Both the position numbers and the translations under genes were made by a program. Below the pieces are notes generated by a model that made no database searches, was not told the origin of the DNA, and saw only the letters and a program-made list of their open reading frames with translations. From Limnephilus marmoratus (Eukaryota; Arthropoda; Insecta; Trichoptera; Limnephilidae), in assembly GCA_917880885.1 (NCBI GenBank), contig OU862913.1, positions 22,515,286 to 22,579,285 of the forward strand: DNA of 64,000 nucleotides. Reading direction: 5' to 3'. Positions 22,445 through 32,770 of the stretch are shown here, piece after piece (within the stretch, counting starts at the first letter, position 1; each line of letters opens with the position of its first letter).

Positions 22445-23720
22445 TTTTGTTTTTGAGGAGTTTTACTTTCCATGTTAAAAAAATAATAATTTTGATTTTG
22501 AAGAGGTTTACTTTCTATGTTAAAAATTATTATTTTATTTTTGAAGAGTTTTACTTTCCATGTTAAAAAATAATAATTTGGATTTTGAAGAGTTTTACTT
22601 TCTATGTTAAAAAAAAAAATATTTTGAAGAGATTTACTTTCTATGTAAAAAATAATAATTTTATTTTTGAAGAGTTTTACTTTCTATGTCAAATAAAGTT
22701 TAATTTTGTTTTAGATGAGTTTACTTCCCATGTTAAGAAAACAATAATTTTGTTTTTGAAAAACAATTTTTTCGTGTTAAAAGAATTATAAGAGTATTAC
22801 TTTCCATGTTGAAAAAACAATAATTTTGTTTTTGAAGAGTTTTACTTTCCATTTTGAAAAAAATAATAATTTTGTTTTTGAAGAGTATTACTTTCCACGT
22901 TGAAAAAATAATAATTTCGTCTTTGAAGAGTATTACTTTCCACGTTGAAAAAATAATAATTTTGTCTTTGAAGAGTATTACTTTCCACGTTGAAAAAATA
23001 ATAATTTTGTCTTTGAAGAGTATTACTTTCCACGTTGAAAAAATAATAATTTTGTTTTTGAAGAGTTTTACTTTCCATTTTGAAAAAAATAATAATTTTG
23101 TTTTTGAAGAGTATTACTTTCCACGTTGAAAAAATAATAATTTCGTCTTTGAAGAGTATTACTTTCCACGTTGAAAAAATAATAATTTTGTCTTTGAAGA
23201 GTATTACTTTCCACGTTGAAAAAATAATAATTTTGTCTTTGAAGAGTATTACTTTCCACGTTGAAAAAATAATAATTTTGTTTTTGAAGAGTTTTACTTT
23301 CCATTTTGAAAAAAATAATAATTTTGTCTTTGAAGAGTATTACTTTCCACGTTGAAAAAATAATAATTTTGTCTTTGAAGAGTATTACTTTCCACGTTGA
23401 AAAAATAATAATTTTGTCTTTGAAGAGTATTACTTTCCACGTTGAAAAAATAATAATTTTGTCTTTGAAGAGTATTACTTTCCACGTTGAAAAAATAATA
23501 ATTTTGTTTTTGAAGAGTATTACTTTCCACGTTGAAAAAATAATAATTTTGTTTTTGAAGAGTTTTACTTTCCATTTTGAAAAAATAATTATTTTGTTTT
23601 GAAGTGTTTTACTTTCCACGTTAAAAACATAATAATATTGTTTTTGAAGAGTTTTACTTTCTATGTAAAAAAAAATGTTTTGGAAGAGTTTTATTTTCAA
23701 TATTAAAAAACAATAATTTT
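22445..23720. repeat. 45-bp minisatellite with 226-bp higher-order repeat
   Basis: The array has units of 45 bp such as TTTGAAGAGTATTACTTTCC plus AATAATAATTTTGTC, spaced exactly 45 bp apart at 22919, 22964 and 23009. The central part also has higher-order units of 226 bp (five 45-mers plus one base), with starts near 22854, 23080 and 23306. Because 45 is a multiple of three, frames stay open on both strands and look like proteins (repeating SITFHVEKIIILSLK). They are artefacts. The outer units (22445-22800, 23580-23720) are degenerate, as expected of an array that expands in the middle. Confidence 0.93.
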
Positions 23721-23858
23721 TTTAGAACAGTAATCATGAAGGAAAATATGTTAATTAAATTATATACAACTACTCATGATGAAGAATAGTAGGTACCATG
23801 CTAGCATTGATTATAATTTTACTATTGAGGTATGTTATTATAGCCCTTTTGTTATTAT

Positions 23859-24734
23859 TAGAGACACTGATTCATCGCATTAACGATATATTCGCGAATT
23901 AAAGCGATAAATGGTGTTTTTAGCGATAAAAACGTTAAAACGCGAAATGGCAGCGATTTTTACAACAAAACTTTCAAAAATTGAGTGATGGTGTTTTCCC
24001 TGCCAAAACCTTAAAGGCTGTGCAGGAGGTAAAGAACCGGGTTGTCTTAACCCAAATAAAAACTCAAATAAAAGAGAGTTGTCAGAAGAGTTCTGTGAAA
24101 CTGGCATCTCATGTGCTGAACCGTCAAGACAACAGCACTAATCTATTTCTTGAGTACGCAGGTAAAATGTTCAATCCTGCAATTGTAGGTCAGAATGTCC
24201 AGCGATCAGACGCTATTCTTTTAGCAAGTAAAAGTAGGCTTGCTCCAACGTTTAAATCTATTGATGACAGTAAATTCCTAGAAGGTAACAGGTATTTTCA
24301 AAGACAGCTTGTAGAGCAAGTGAGGGATGGAGTCACTGTAGACATACATAATTCAGCTACTCTTAGCTGTAAAAATTGTTCACAGAGAATTTGTTGAGGC
24401 AGCTCTGATGACTGCGTGGGCCCCTGTGAATAGTGTTGACGCAGAAAGATTTTTTAGTTGCTATAATCTTGAATTGATAGATCGTAGAACGAACATGACA
24501 CACTCTACTGTAGAAACATGTGCCATGTTGAGTTTCAACCAATAATAAAATAAACATGTTTCAAGTGATTTTGCCAATTTAATTGTTTTTCCCCTCTTGC
24601 CGACTCCCATTCCTTGACGTTATCCTATTTAGCTATAAACGCTATGAAAACGCAAAATTAAAGCTAAAAAAGCTATTTTTTCAATAATTAATGCTACATT
24701 TCTTAAAAATTAAAGCTATGAATCAGTGTCTCTA
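23859..24734 (+). mobile_element. hAT-superfamily element, 876 bp
   Basis: Perfect 8-bp target duplication GTTATTAT (23851-23858 and 24735-24742). The inverted termini are TAGAGACACTGATTCAT on both ends. Inside is an internally deleted transposase fragment with the C-terminal dimerisation motif. The superfamily call rests on 8-bp TSD, terminus and protein remnant together. Confidence 0.92.
23981..24543 (+). pseudogene. hAT transposase fragment
   Basis: A 138-codon frame (23981-24397) starting near LSDGVFPAKTLKAVQEVKNR shifts by one frame into a second piece (about 24393-24543). That piece has SVDAERFFSCYNLE, DRRTNM and CAMLSFNQ, the hAT C-terminal dimerisation region, where ERxFS is the hallmark. 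The central catalytic part is deleted, so this is a non-autonomous derivative. Confidence 0.75.
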
Positions 24735-24742
24735 GTTATTAT

Positions 24743-25161
24743 ATTCCGTGAAGTTGAACACATCTACTACTTCTGCGAAAGTATTGCCAACTACATGCAA
24801 TCTTGGTACAAGCGAGTGTATAAATGACTCATTCCTGATATTATTGCAAAAGAGCTTTAGATCGAGAAATTCTTATTATATGTAAAGTAATTCAGCTTCA
24901 TAAATGATGGCTGTATAAAAATAAAAGTCAAGTCGGAAATAAGTCTTCCATATGAGATTTTATTACAAAAAACGCTTGAGTTTTGCCGAAAATTATTGCA
25001 GAAATAAATACGACCACCTTTGTTTTTTTAATTTTGTATTGTTTGTACTTTGTTTATTTCTAAATAAAAACTTGTCAATTTCATCAAACAATTGTTTTCT
25101 TTACATTTCACTAATTATTTATCTACTAGTCACATATCAATGCTTGGAAGATTGATTTTTT
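24743..25161. other. AT-rich DNA without recognised gene
   Basis: Nothing recognised. A 67-codon frame at 24952-25155 is hydrophobic by AT content only. Confidence 0.5.
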
Positions 25162-25312
25162 TTTAATTAACTCCACACAGAAAGCCCTGAGGAAAATAAT
25201 TTCCTTCAGGGTCTGTCATGTTTGAAGATGCTGTGATTTGAGGAGAGGATGGAGTGAACATGGATCTTGAAGAGACCCATATTGTAGGAGGCCGCAAATC
25301 GTTCCACAGCCG
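25162..25312 (-). mobile_element. Jockey/CR1-like LINE 3' end, truncated
   Basis: On the minus strand it encodes the C-terminal LINE segment (W-N-D-L-type motif, then YNMGLFKIHVHSILSS), the stop, and the family hairpin (25182-25212), then an A/T run. It matches the LINE tail at 52440-52615. It is severely 5' truncated. Confidence 0.7.
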
Positions 25313-25650
25313 AAATTATGAAATTTGTATAAAAAATTGAAATAAGTGGCACGCGAGCTGTTTGAAAACTGAATGTACTGGGAATGAATGTACGGAATGC
25401 GGGAGGGGGGGGGAACTCTGGAGAGGGATTCGCGGGACGGGGGGAGGGCGAGGGGAGTGGGGAGAGGAAGGGGAGGCGTAAGGGTAACGGGACGATTGGG
25501 AAAGGACACGCAGGGAGAAACAATTTCTTTATTAAGTGGCATAGCGACGCATGCCAGGAACTCACTAGAAACATATAAAAATACTAGCTGACCCGGCCAC
25601 GCGTTGCTGTGGCTCAATAGTTATAGTACGTTGGATCATCTAAACTTCCT
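25313..25650. repeat. G-rich dispersed repeat plus CTAGCTGACCCG start
   Basis: Shares TTATGAAATTTGTATAAAAAATTG and GGCACGCGAGCTGT with 29550-29600, then a GGGGAGGG tract like that at 3440-3530. It ends at ACTAGCTGACCCGGCCACGCG (25587), which recurs at 28643. The two short frames through the G-rich tract are not genes. Confidence 0.55.
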
Positions 25651-25789
25651 AATGTAGACAAATTAATATTTAAAAACAAAGATAAAAACGTTTTAGTCGA
25701 TTTGAAAATTCAAAAGTAATTGGTAAAGAATTTCGGAGAAATTGAGGATAAACGAACAACATTTTTTTAATATACATTTTATTACAAAC

Positions 25790-26002
25790 TAGCTGACCCG
25801 ACGAACTTTGTACCGCCTCAAAATTAATAAACTAATAGGTGTTGAATTAAATGCAGTTTTTTTTATTAAGTTAAAAATTACACAATGGAGCAATTATTAT
25901 CGATGCGCAACTGTCCGTGTTTTGTTTTTGTCAGTATCAGAGATGGCGTTGTGTCCGGATTTATATTTTTAGTGATTTTCTTACTTTTCCACTTACTTAC
26001 AG
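25790..26002 (+). repeat. dispersed repeat R, second copy, 5' part
   Basis: Starts CTAGCTGACCCGACGAACTT and follows repeat R as seen at 11260-11372 and 13776-13860. It is interrupted after CACTTACTTACAGG by a SINE-like insertion and resumes near 26438. Confidence 0.7.
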
Positions 26003-26437
26003 GTGCCGCCGCCCCGGGAACCACTTATTGGATAAACAATACCTCTGCCATAAATCACCCCAAGTGGTTCGCTACGCTTATTGATTTAACAGGGTTGCCC
26101 GGCTTCATGGGGTGACGTTTGTCTGGGTCTTGGCGGCGGATGCGTCTACCCACCTGCTGCGTGACGGGCCGGATCGAGAGAGACTGGTTGAGGGAGGCTT
26201 TTTTACTTTTCCAGCCGGACTCTCTCGACCCATTGCCTCGCACCGTGGTCCGTCACTCCCGGACACACTGACCCCCAGATTCCTACCCACCCCTCATATC
26301 TTTTCCTTCCCAGAACTTCATATCCTCCCCTTCCTTAAAAAGACCCTCCACGCAGCTTCCCCTAAGATGACATAGGTCCTGAGATAAATTATTTTCCTCA
26401 GGGCCTCCTGTGTGGACCTTATGTAAAAAAAATGCGT
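26003..26437 (+). mobile_element. SINE-like repeat, family S, near full length
   Basis: Contains all blocks of family S: CCGCCCCGGGAACC, TTATTGGATAAAC, GGTTCATGGGG-type, CTGCTGCGTGACGGGCCGG, CTCTCTCGACCCATTGCC, CACTGACCCCCAGATTCC, CCTTAAAAAGACCCTCC, hairpin (26375-26405) and a 3' A-run. It lies inside repeat R; the copy at 13850 lacks it. The first bases of the family are missing, so it is slightly 5' truncated. Confidence 0.85.
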
Positions 26438-26540
26438 TTCATTATAGAGATTTATTATAATTATTGTATTTTTCTTTGGAGGGGTGCAGATATAAGTTCA
26501 CAGTTTGTCTCATTTTTTACTATTGACATTTAGTCATAGA
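26438..26540 (+). repeat. dispersed repeat R, second copy, 3' part
   Basis: Resumes repeat R after the SINE-like insertion (TGCGTTTCATT, then GATTTATTATAATTATTGTA), matching 13875-13985. Confidence 0.65.
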
Positions 26541-26979
26541 GATATACAATAGAGGCGCCATGCCTTACAAATATATTCGAAATTCGTGTTCATCTCAGGC
26601 CTGCGGGAGGGGTAGTTCGACACTTTCCGTTATCTACCGAACTGGCACGAATGCGATTGCAAAGCAGGGGTTTACAGACTTTTCAAGTAGAGGGCCGCAT
26701 ACAACGACATCAAAGTTCATCAATTATATTAATCAACCTAGTTATTTTTTACTGTTGCAGCGCCTATTTTTGGTAAACTTTCGAAATCACTGGTTACGCT
26801 TAATACAAATATTTTTTAGAAAAATCTTTATATTCACCTAAATTACTATAAAAGAAAAAAAAATGCGATGGAAAATATTGCATTCAAAGTTTCAATTACG
26901 AGTATATGACATCGCGCCATTCGCGGTCGCGAGTTCTGGAACGAGTTTCAGCACATAAATAACCCTTTATATATAAACA
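26541..26979. other. unassigned DNA
   Basis: A 93-codon frame (26560-26841) starting MPYKYIRNSCSSQACG has no recognisable domain and its second half is AT-driven. I do not call a gene. Confidence 0.4.
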
Positions 26980-27190
26980 GGCTGGAACACAACCATAATA
27001 CTCGTTTTAACTTTAATGAAAGACTAATTGTACCTAAACATACAAATAAATATGGACAAAGAACGTTAAATTACATGATTCCCAGTTGTTTAAATATGCT
27101 TCCAGCTGAAATTAAAAACTGTACCCAAAACAAACAATTGGTGAACTTACTGAAGACTTGGCTTACGGAAAGAACTAATTTGTATTAGCT
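26980..27190 (+). pseudogene. LINE reverse transcriptase C-terminal remnant
   Basis: The frame reads RLEHNHNTRFNFNERLIVP, then YGQRTLNYMIPSCLNMLPAEIKN and FVNLLKTWL-like sequence, ending in a stop near 27188. This is the characteristic C-terminal tail of Jockey/CR1-type LINEs. The rest of the element is missing. It is followed by two related ~65-bp AT-rich segments (27235-27365), probably its 3' tail. Confidence 0.6.
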
Positions 27191-28640
27191 TACAATAACT
27201 AAAGACTTTAAAATTGTTATTCATGTTTTCATAATTTTTCTTTTATCTAAGTATATTTCTGTAAAAAAATTATTTTATTTTATATCTATAATTGTAAAAA
27301 TGTATCTAAGTATATTTCTGTAAATTTTTTTATTTAATTTTATATCTTAAATTGTAAAAATGTAACTATTAAATCACTATAATAAGATCTTTAATGTAAA
27401 GAACCCGTTAGACAAACTACTAAAAAGTAGTTTATCGGGACTATTTGTCTTATATTTGTAAAATGTATAAAATATAATGCTCTGAAGCCGAGTATTGAAA
27501 CATTTAAGGGACTTACAATAGACTCCACACCGAGCGCGAGCCGCCATGTAAATATACCTGCAAAAATGTACAAGAATGCAGGTGTCCTTAGACTGAGGGC
27601 ACAGCGTAGTAAGGACTTGAGCGTTCAACAGTCTGAATAGTCCGTTCCATACATTGCACGAACGCCTTTTACACATACGCTTACCAGATGTATTTCAAAT
27701 GACCAACACGACACGATGGTTTTTGGTCTACTAAATGGGTGAAATAGAGAATTGGAGGTACCACCTTCAAATCCGTCGAACCAATTTATTCGCTTAATGT
27801 CTCATCTATTTATATATATCAATGCATTTAGTGTGTAAGAAAGAGGGGCAGCATTATATGATTAAGAACAAATGCAAAACAATCAGCGTATTGACATTTT
27901 TGACGTTTTTGAATTATATTTATTAAAATATTGCTGCACCTCTTTCAAAAGATGAAAGTTTGTTGCATACAAAATGTATGAAAAATGAATTTTCTTCATA
28001 ACTTTTTTTTTCGTGAATTTTTCCGATGTTTTAATAGCTATTTGCTATTCGGGGCGGAGACAAATCCAACAAGTCAAAGATCATAAAAATCGGTCCAGAC
28101 ATTCTTTAGTTATAAATGGTGTAACTAACCCGACTTTGTTTTATGTATTAAGATTATTTAAATAAACCTATAAATTATTTAAATGAAGTTGATGGTTTAA
28201 AAATTTTTAACAAGCTTATCCGATCTTTTGTTAATGCAAAAAGATTTGCTAATAATATATGTACATATAGATTTGATGGTTTCCCCACACGTGAGCAGGC
28301 GACCAATAGCTGCCTATGGGAGAAAACAAGTATTTTTCAAGTCCAAGCCGTAAAATTTACGGCGTAAATGGACATTTAAATGTTATTTTTATTTAAATCA
28401 CCAGACATAAGCCTTGAGACTTATTTTATTGTCATTGCGAAAGCCAAACGGCTCGGAAATTGAAGTCTTTTAACCCATTGAACTCATTGCATGGCAAGAG
28501 ACTATATTTGTCCTAGCTCATATAGGTCTCATATAAATCGCGGTAATTCCCTTACTATCAGAGTTAGAAATATGTTCTAAACATTTAAATGGTGTTAGAA
28601 GGCAAATCTAAAAAATAACCACCAAAAAGTAAAATATACA
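27191..28640. other. no gene recognised; scattered repeat fragments
   Basis: A stretch near 28030-28130 (AAAAATCGGTCCAGACATTC) resembles a common insect transposon tail. CATTTAGTGTGTAAGAAAGAG (27827) is the end of repeat R as at 13987. A 99-codon minus frame (27377-27676) has no recognised domain. Confidence 0.45.
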
Positions 28641-29640
28641 TCACTAGCTGACCCGTACACGCGTCGCTGTGGCTAACTAAATACAACGCCATCTACTGTA
28701 TGGTTATCCAATCATTATAACCACCGCCATTCTTGAGTTCATCGCGAAGAGACAGATAGACAGACAGATGCCGCGGAAGACTGTAATTTATAAGACGTAG
28801 AGATGGTGCGAAATATTATAACTATGTGCATGAAATGCTTGAGGTAACTAACATATTTAAGTTGATAAGGATTAATACTGTAGGTATCTGTCTAAATAAC
28901 TTTCCAATTATCGCGTTGTACGTGAACATTTTTTAGAAGTTAGAATGGGTATAGTAAGCTATCCGTAAAAGATAGATATATGCCATCGCGAACCTTTTTG
29001 TAGATCTATAAAAGAGGAATATCCCACCATGCATTGTTTTGTTATATCTCAAAGGGATTAGGCAGTGTTTTCGATGAAAACTCACAGGCGGCTTGACTTT
29101 TTCCGACACTTCTAACAATTACACAGGTCTGCAACAAAAATGCTGTCTGGATGTTTTCAACTGATTTCTATGTATTTAGGTGTTTTGAAAACTAGAAAAA
29201 TACTCAAAAAACTCCAGGACGTCAGGTTATTTTGCAAAACGGTATTACATATATATACAGATATAGATTGTACTTATATACAATAGTGAGCTCAGACAAT
29301 AAACTTTTCATTGCTAAACCATTCATCCGATTGCGATGAAACTTTGGGGATTTGATGTGTGCATGCCCGCGATGGTTTTTGTATTCAATAGTGAGCTCTG
29401 GCATCATTAAATTACATACAGAATTACAGAAATGTATGTACGCGCATAACTTTTGAACGACTGCACATAATTGGATAATTCTTTTTTTTGTGTTCGTTAT
29501 TGTCAAGACAAGATTTGTAAAAAACTACTGGTGAGCTCTGGCATTATGAAATTTGTATAAAAAATTGCAATAGATGGCACGCGAGCTGTGAAGACTGAAT
29601 GTACCGGGACCGGGAGGAGAACTCGGGTAGGGGGATAATT
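28641..29640. repeat. dispersed repeat fragments
   Basis: CTAGCTGACCCGTACACGCG starts a repeat at 28644. A second block at 29320-29635 has CCGATTGCGATGAAACTTTGG, GAGCTCTGGCAT and GGCACGCGAGCTGTGAAG like 3250-3420 and 25320-25370. Between them no gene is seen. Confidence 0.5.
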
Positions 29641-30089
29641 ATCGTTATGTTTCTACCAATTTACATAAATCCTTGACAAATTATATAGGAACCTAAAATT
29701 CACTTAAAAGTGAGGTGATGATAACGTTTATAATACATTTGTATAAAAAAAATATGTATCTGTTTTTATATTTTCTCATCATCAGTAATTTTTCTTAGAA
29801 AAAACGTACGGTGAGCCATTTTTAAGACTTTTTCATATTTGCATGCAAATTTTTATATTTAAAAAATTATACGTTTATTACGAAATATAAAATTTTAAAG
29901 CATATTTCATCTCTTTCAAAAAAAGTTTTTAGATTTAAGATATGTTCAAAAATGGTTAATTTATTTCTTTATTTGCATTTTATTGTAAAACTAAATTATT
30001 TTGACTTTCTGAAAAATAATTATTATAAGCAGTAATTATCAGCCTGAAACACTCGTCTACGTTGAAAAAATCTTCCGAGAAAAGATACA

Positions 30090-30162
30090 TGCCGCCGACG
30101 GGACTTGAACTCGTGTTCTTCTGATTTCCGGTCAAATGCTCTGACCACTGAGCTACATCGGC
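30090..30162 (-). tRNA. tRNA-Phe-like pseudogene (anticodon position GGA)
   Basis: Minus-strand sequence starting GCCGATGTAGCTCAGTGG folds as a cloverleaf with normal spacing. It has a perfect A box (TAGCTCAGTGG) and a recognisable B box (AGTTCAAGTCC). The D and anticodon stems pair. The acceptor stem has one mismatch (5-68) and the T stem one. Overall it looks like tRNA-Phe. The anticodon position reads GGA, not GAA, and base 33 is C instead of the invariant T. GGA would be a Ser anticodon, but the long Ser variable arm is absent. It is most likely a tRNA pseudogene or tRNA-derived sequence. Confidence 0.55.
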
Positions 30163-31364
30163 TAATCTCCTGCCCGCCAAATAATTCAATACATACTAGT
30201 GTTTCATTCAACAATCATTGCTTATTACATTTTTTCACCTGGAAAAAACCAATTTATTTTTAATCAATTAAAAATAATAATTTGAAAAATACGCAAAATT
30301 TCTGAAGGGTTAAATGGTATCGAATATTCTTACGGTGCCATAGGAATACGAGGCAACAGAAGGATTTCTCCTTTAAACTTTCCAGTCAAAATAGTTACAT
30401 ATTTCAAGAACATTTCCAATGATCCTTTTGATGACCAAACGTGTACCGTTGCCTAATCTAGGTGGATTTAAATTACGAAGAAGAATAACCGGTGAACCAA
30501 TCTTTAACCGAAGACCGTTTGGTGGCATTCTTGGTAGGTATATCAAAAGAATTTAAAAACTCAGTTGGAAAATGTACAGTTCATTTTCATCGGCTAAGGG
30601 GCGCGGAAGCTGAGTGTGGTTCACGACTAGACCGAACGTCATGCGCATTCTTGCTGGGACTGCCAATCGATTGTAGAGGACACCCAACCGTTTTGCCATG
30701 CCCTTATTACTTATCTACTGTGTCTTCCTCCCAAACAGGTGCTTGTAGGATACGCTGCGCTGGATACAATCACCCAGCGCTTGTCACCTCGTGGACTTTC
30801 ACCAACCTGTCTTATCGTCTTGTCTATATTTTGTCATACTAACACATATTGTATCTGTATTTCCCGCTAAGCACTTGCATACTGCTTGCTAACAATGTAT
30901 TCAGGGACATTGGAGGTCTAGTTTCGTTATCAAATGTAGAGTCGTTTTTACCAAAAAATTAGAGTCCTTGCAAGAGCCTTGAAGGGGTAGCCATCTGTTA
31001 CTTATACCAGGGCGGGTAAGTGGTGGGTCCTCCAAAGTTCATTTTCATCTACGATAGTGTTACCTAATTGATTTAAAAGTCATCAGATCACCCGGCAACA
31101 ACAACTGTTACATCTGGAAGTTTATTTCGTCGACATCAACATTTTTTGCTGTTAAAATAGCACGATTACTGAGCCAATTATGATATACCTAAGTAATAAC
31201 ACTGGTCTGCAAACAAAAAAAAAATTTCGCCCCTTTTTGTTTTCATACATGATAACATTACATTTGGTGCTCTAAATACGAATTTAACATGTAAATGATT
31301 ACAGCACATGGATTTTAAATATTATGTCCATTTATTAAAAAAAAACAATAGTCATCACTATTGG
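30163..31364. other. no gene recognised
   Basis: A 116-codon frame (30492-30842) starting MNQSLTEDRLVAFLVGISKE has no visible domain and could be chance or decayed transposon. Nothing else supported. Confidence 0.4.
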
Positions 31365-31805
31365 CTCTGTAACCCCTGGTGGGTCTTGGCCTCCTCAAGA
31401 GTCTTCCTCCACTCATGTGGGTTTAGTGCCAGCTCTCTCCAGTTTAGAAGCTCCGAGATAGATATGTCTTTGAGGACGTTGTCGCTCCATCTTAGTCTTG
31501 TGGTGGGTTTCTTCATTTACCGAGAATGCTAAATGCAATGCTAATTGTAAAAGTAAACGGTCAAATGCATAGAGATTTCGTTTAAATTTTAAATTTCGAT
31601 CGTTTATTTTTACAATTAGCATTGCATTTAGCATTCTCGGTAAATGAAGAAACCCACCCTAAGTCTTGAGTTCAGCAGGGACTTTGGTGCTTGATGCTCG
31701 GTCATTCTCTCCACATGACCCAGCTACCGAAGTCTTCCCAATTTTATAAATTTTGCGACGTTTAGCTCCTTAAACAAAGTACAGAGCTCATTGTTATAAC
31801 GTCGA
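31365..31805 (-). pseudogene. LINE C-terminal remnant, interrupted by palindrome
   Basis: The minus strand reads ELCTLFKELNVAKFIKLGRL, RWLGHVERMTEHQ and then, after a 157-bp palindromic insertion, RWSDNVLKDISISELLNWRE and HEWRKTLEEAKTHQGL. The RWLGHVERM and WSDNV motifs mark the C-terminal region of RTE-like LINEs. It is a fragment of a different lineage from the copy at 6496. Confidence 0.65.
31502..31658. repeat. 157-bp palindromic insertion
   Basis: The arms (GGTGGGTTTCTTCATTTACC and onwards, about 52 bp) match as inverted repeats with about one mismatch around a ~40-bp AT-rich loop. It splits the LINE remnant, with AGTCTTG present on both sides. It is probably a tiny MITE. Confidence 0.8.
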
Positions 31806-31879
31806 ACAAATACCCCGGTTTAAGTTTTACACCGAAAAATGCTATTTTTACAGTCACATGTTATAAAATATTAGTAAAT

Positions 31880-32285
31880 TTATCTCATTATGGTGATAAA
31901 ATTCAAGTTATATTGTTTTTTTTTACTGTTAACCGTTTCCATAGGTGTTTCTCGGTGAATCGGCCAACAGAAATCAGCACGCTTTGCTGCTGACCATTTT
32001 CCATTGTAGCGTCTTTCAATGAGCATAATATACTGATGAAATCTTTTACCATGCTCATCTGATACGGCACCAAGATTTCCAGGAAAGAAATCTATGTGCA
32101 ATGTGCGTGTCCAAATAATGAATTTTGAGAAATATATTCCATCCTAAAGCTTTATAATCAGAAAGAAGTTCTCGATTTTTGAAGAAATTTCGTTTTGAGA
32201 TATTGAAAGCCTGCGCAATCCTTGTTCATAGCCTTAACAAAGTATTTTATGAGTCCCAACTTTATGTGAAGAGTGGTGACGGAAA
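31880..32285 (-). pseudogene. degenerate transposon-associated arthropod ORF
   Basis: The minus strand reads LHIKLGLIKYFVKAMNKD, then after stops FPGNLGAVSDEHGKRFHQY and ERRYNGKWSAAKRADFCW. I know this as a protein family repeated in many arthropod genomes (consensus like GAVSDEHGERFHQDI), presumably of mobile origin; its function is not established. Stops and a shift around 32110-32190 break this copy. Confidence 0.6.
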
Positions 32286-32770
32286 ATTTTAGTAAAAAAA
32301 ATAAAATAATTAAACTTAATAAATATTTAAAAAAAAAAAAAAATCATATCACAAAATCTAGACGTGATAGAAAAAATCGGCAAATGCAGTTTAAAAAACT
32401 TAATTTATGTACCTATATAAAAATCCCTAATATCGGACTATTGGACACATTTAGCTGATTATTTAGGATTTGGGTTTTTGTTTTAACAGCTTTCTTTATT
32501 TCGAGTGCTTATAAATTATTTAGTCTGTTACCATGACCATTTCTATGTCGGTTAGGTTAGGTTGTGGTGCCATATATTTCATAAATAAATAAATATCTTT
32601 GTATTATGACCTCCATGTCTGTTCAATAAATTTTTGTCCTCGTAAATAGCAAAAGATGTAAAATTATGCAAAAACTTCATGTACGTACTTTAAACGTTTA
32701 AGCCTTTACGTAATTAGTAATTACGTAATTGAAGTAATTTATGCTATTCTGTACAACTTCTTGCTCAGCT
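32286..32770. other. AT-rich DNA without recognised gene
   Basis: No supported feature. A-rich frames only. Confidence 0.45.

Noticed and set aside
22585..23700. Proteins of up to 210 residues with repeating SITFHVEKIIILSLK or NYYFFNVESNTLQRQ
   Set aside because: They arise from a 45-bp minisatellite that stays open on both strands; no promoter, splice site or non-repeat part.
22445..23720. CRISPR-like array
   Set aside because: Units are adjacent 45-mers with no unique spacers, and the genome is eukaryotic.
25206..25617. Pro/Ser-rich frames of 120-133 codons
   Set aside because: C-rich strand of the same dispersed repeat and a LINE tail; no domain and frame not conserved between copies.
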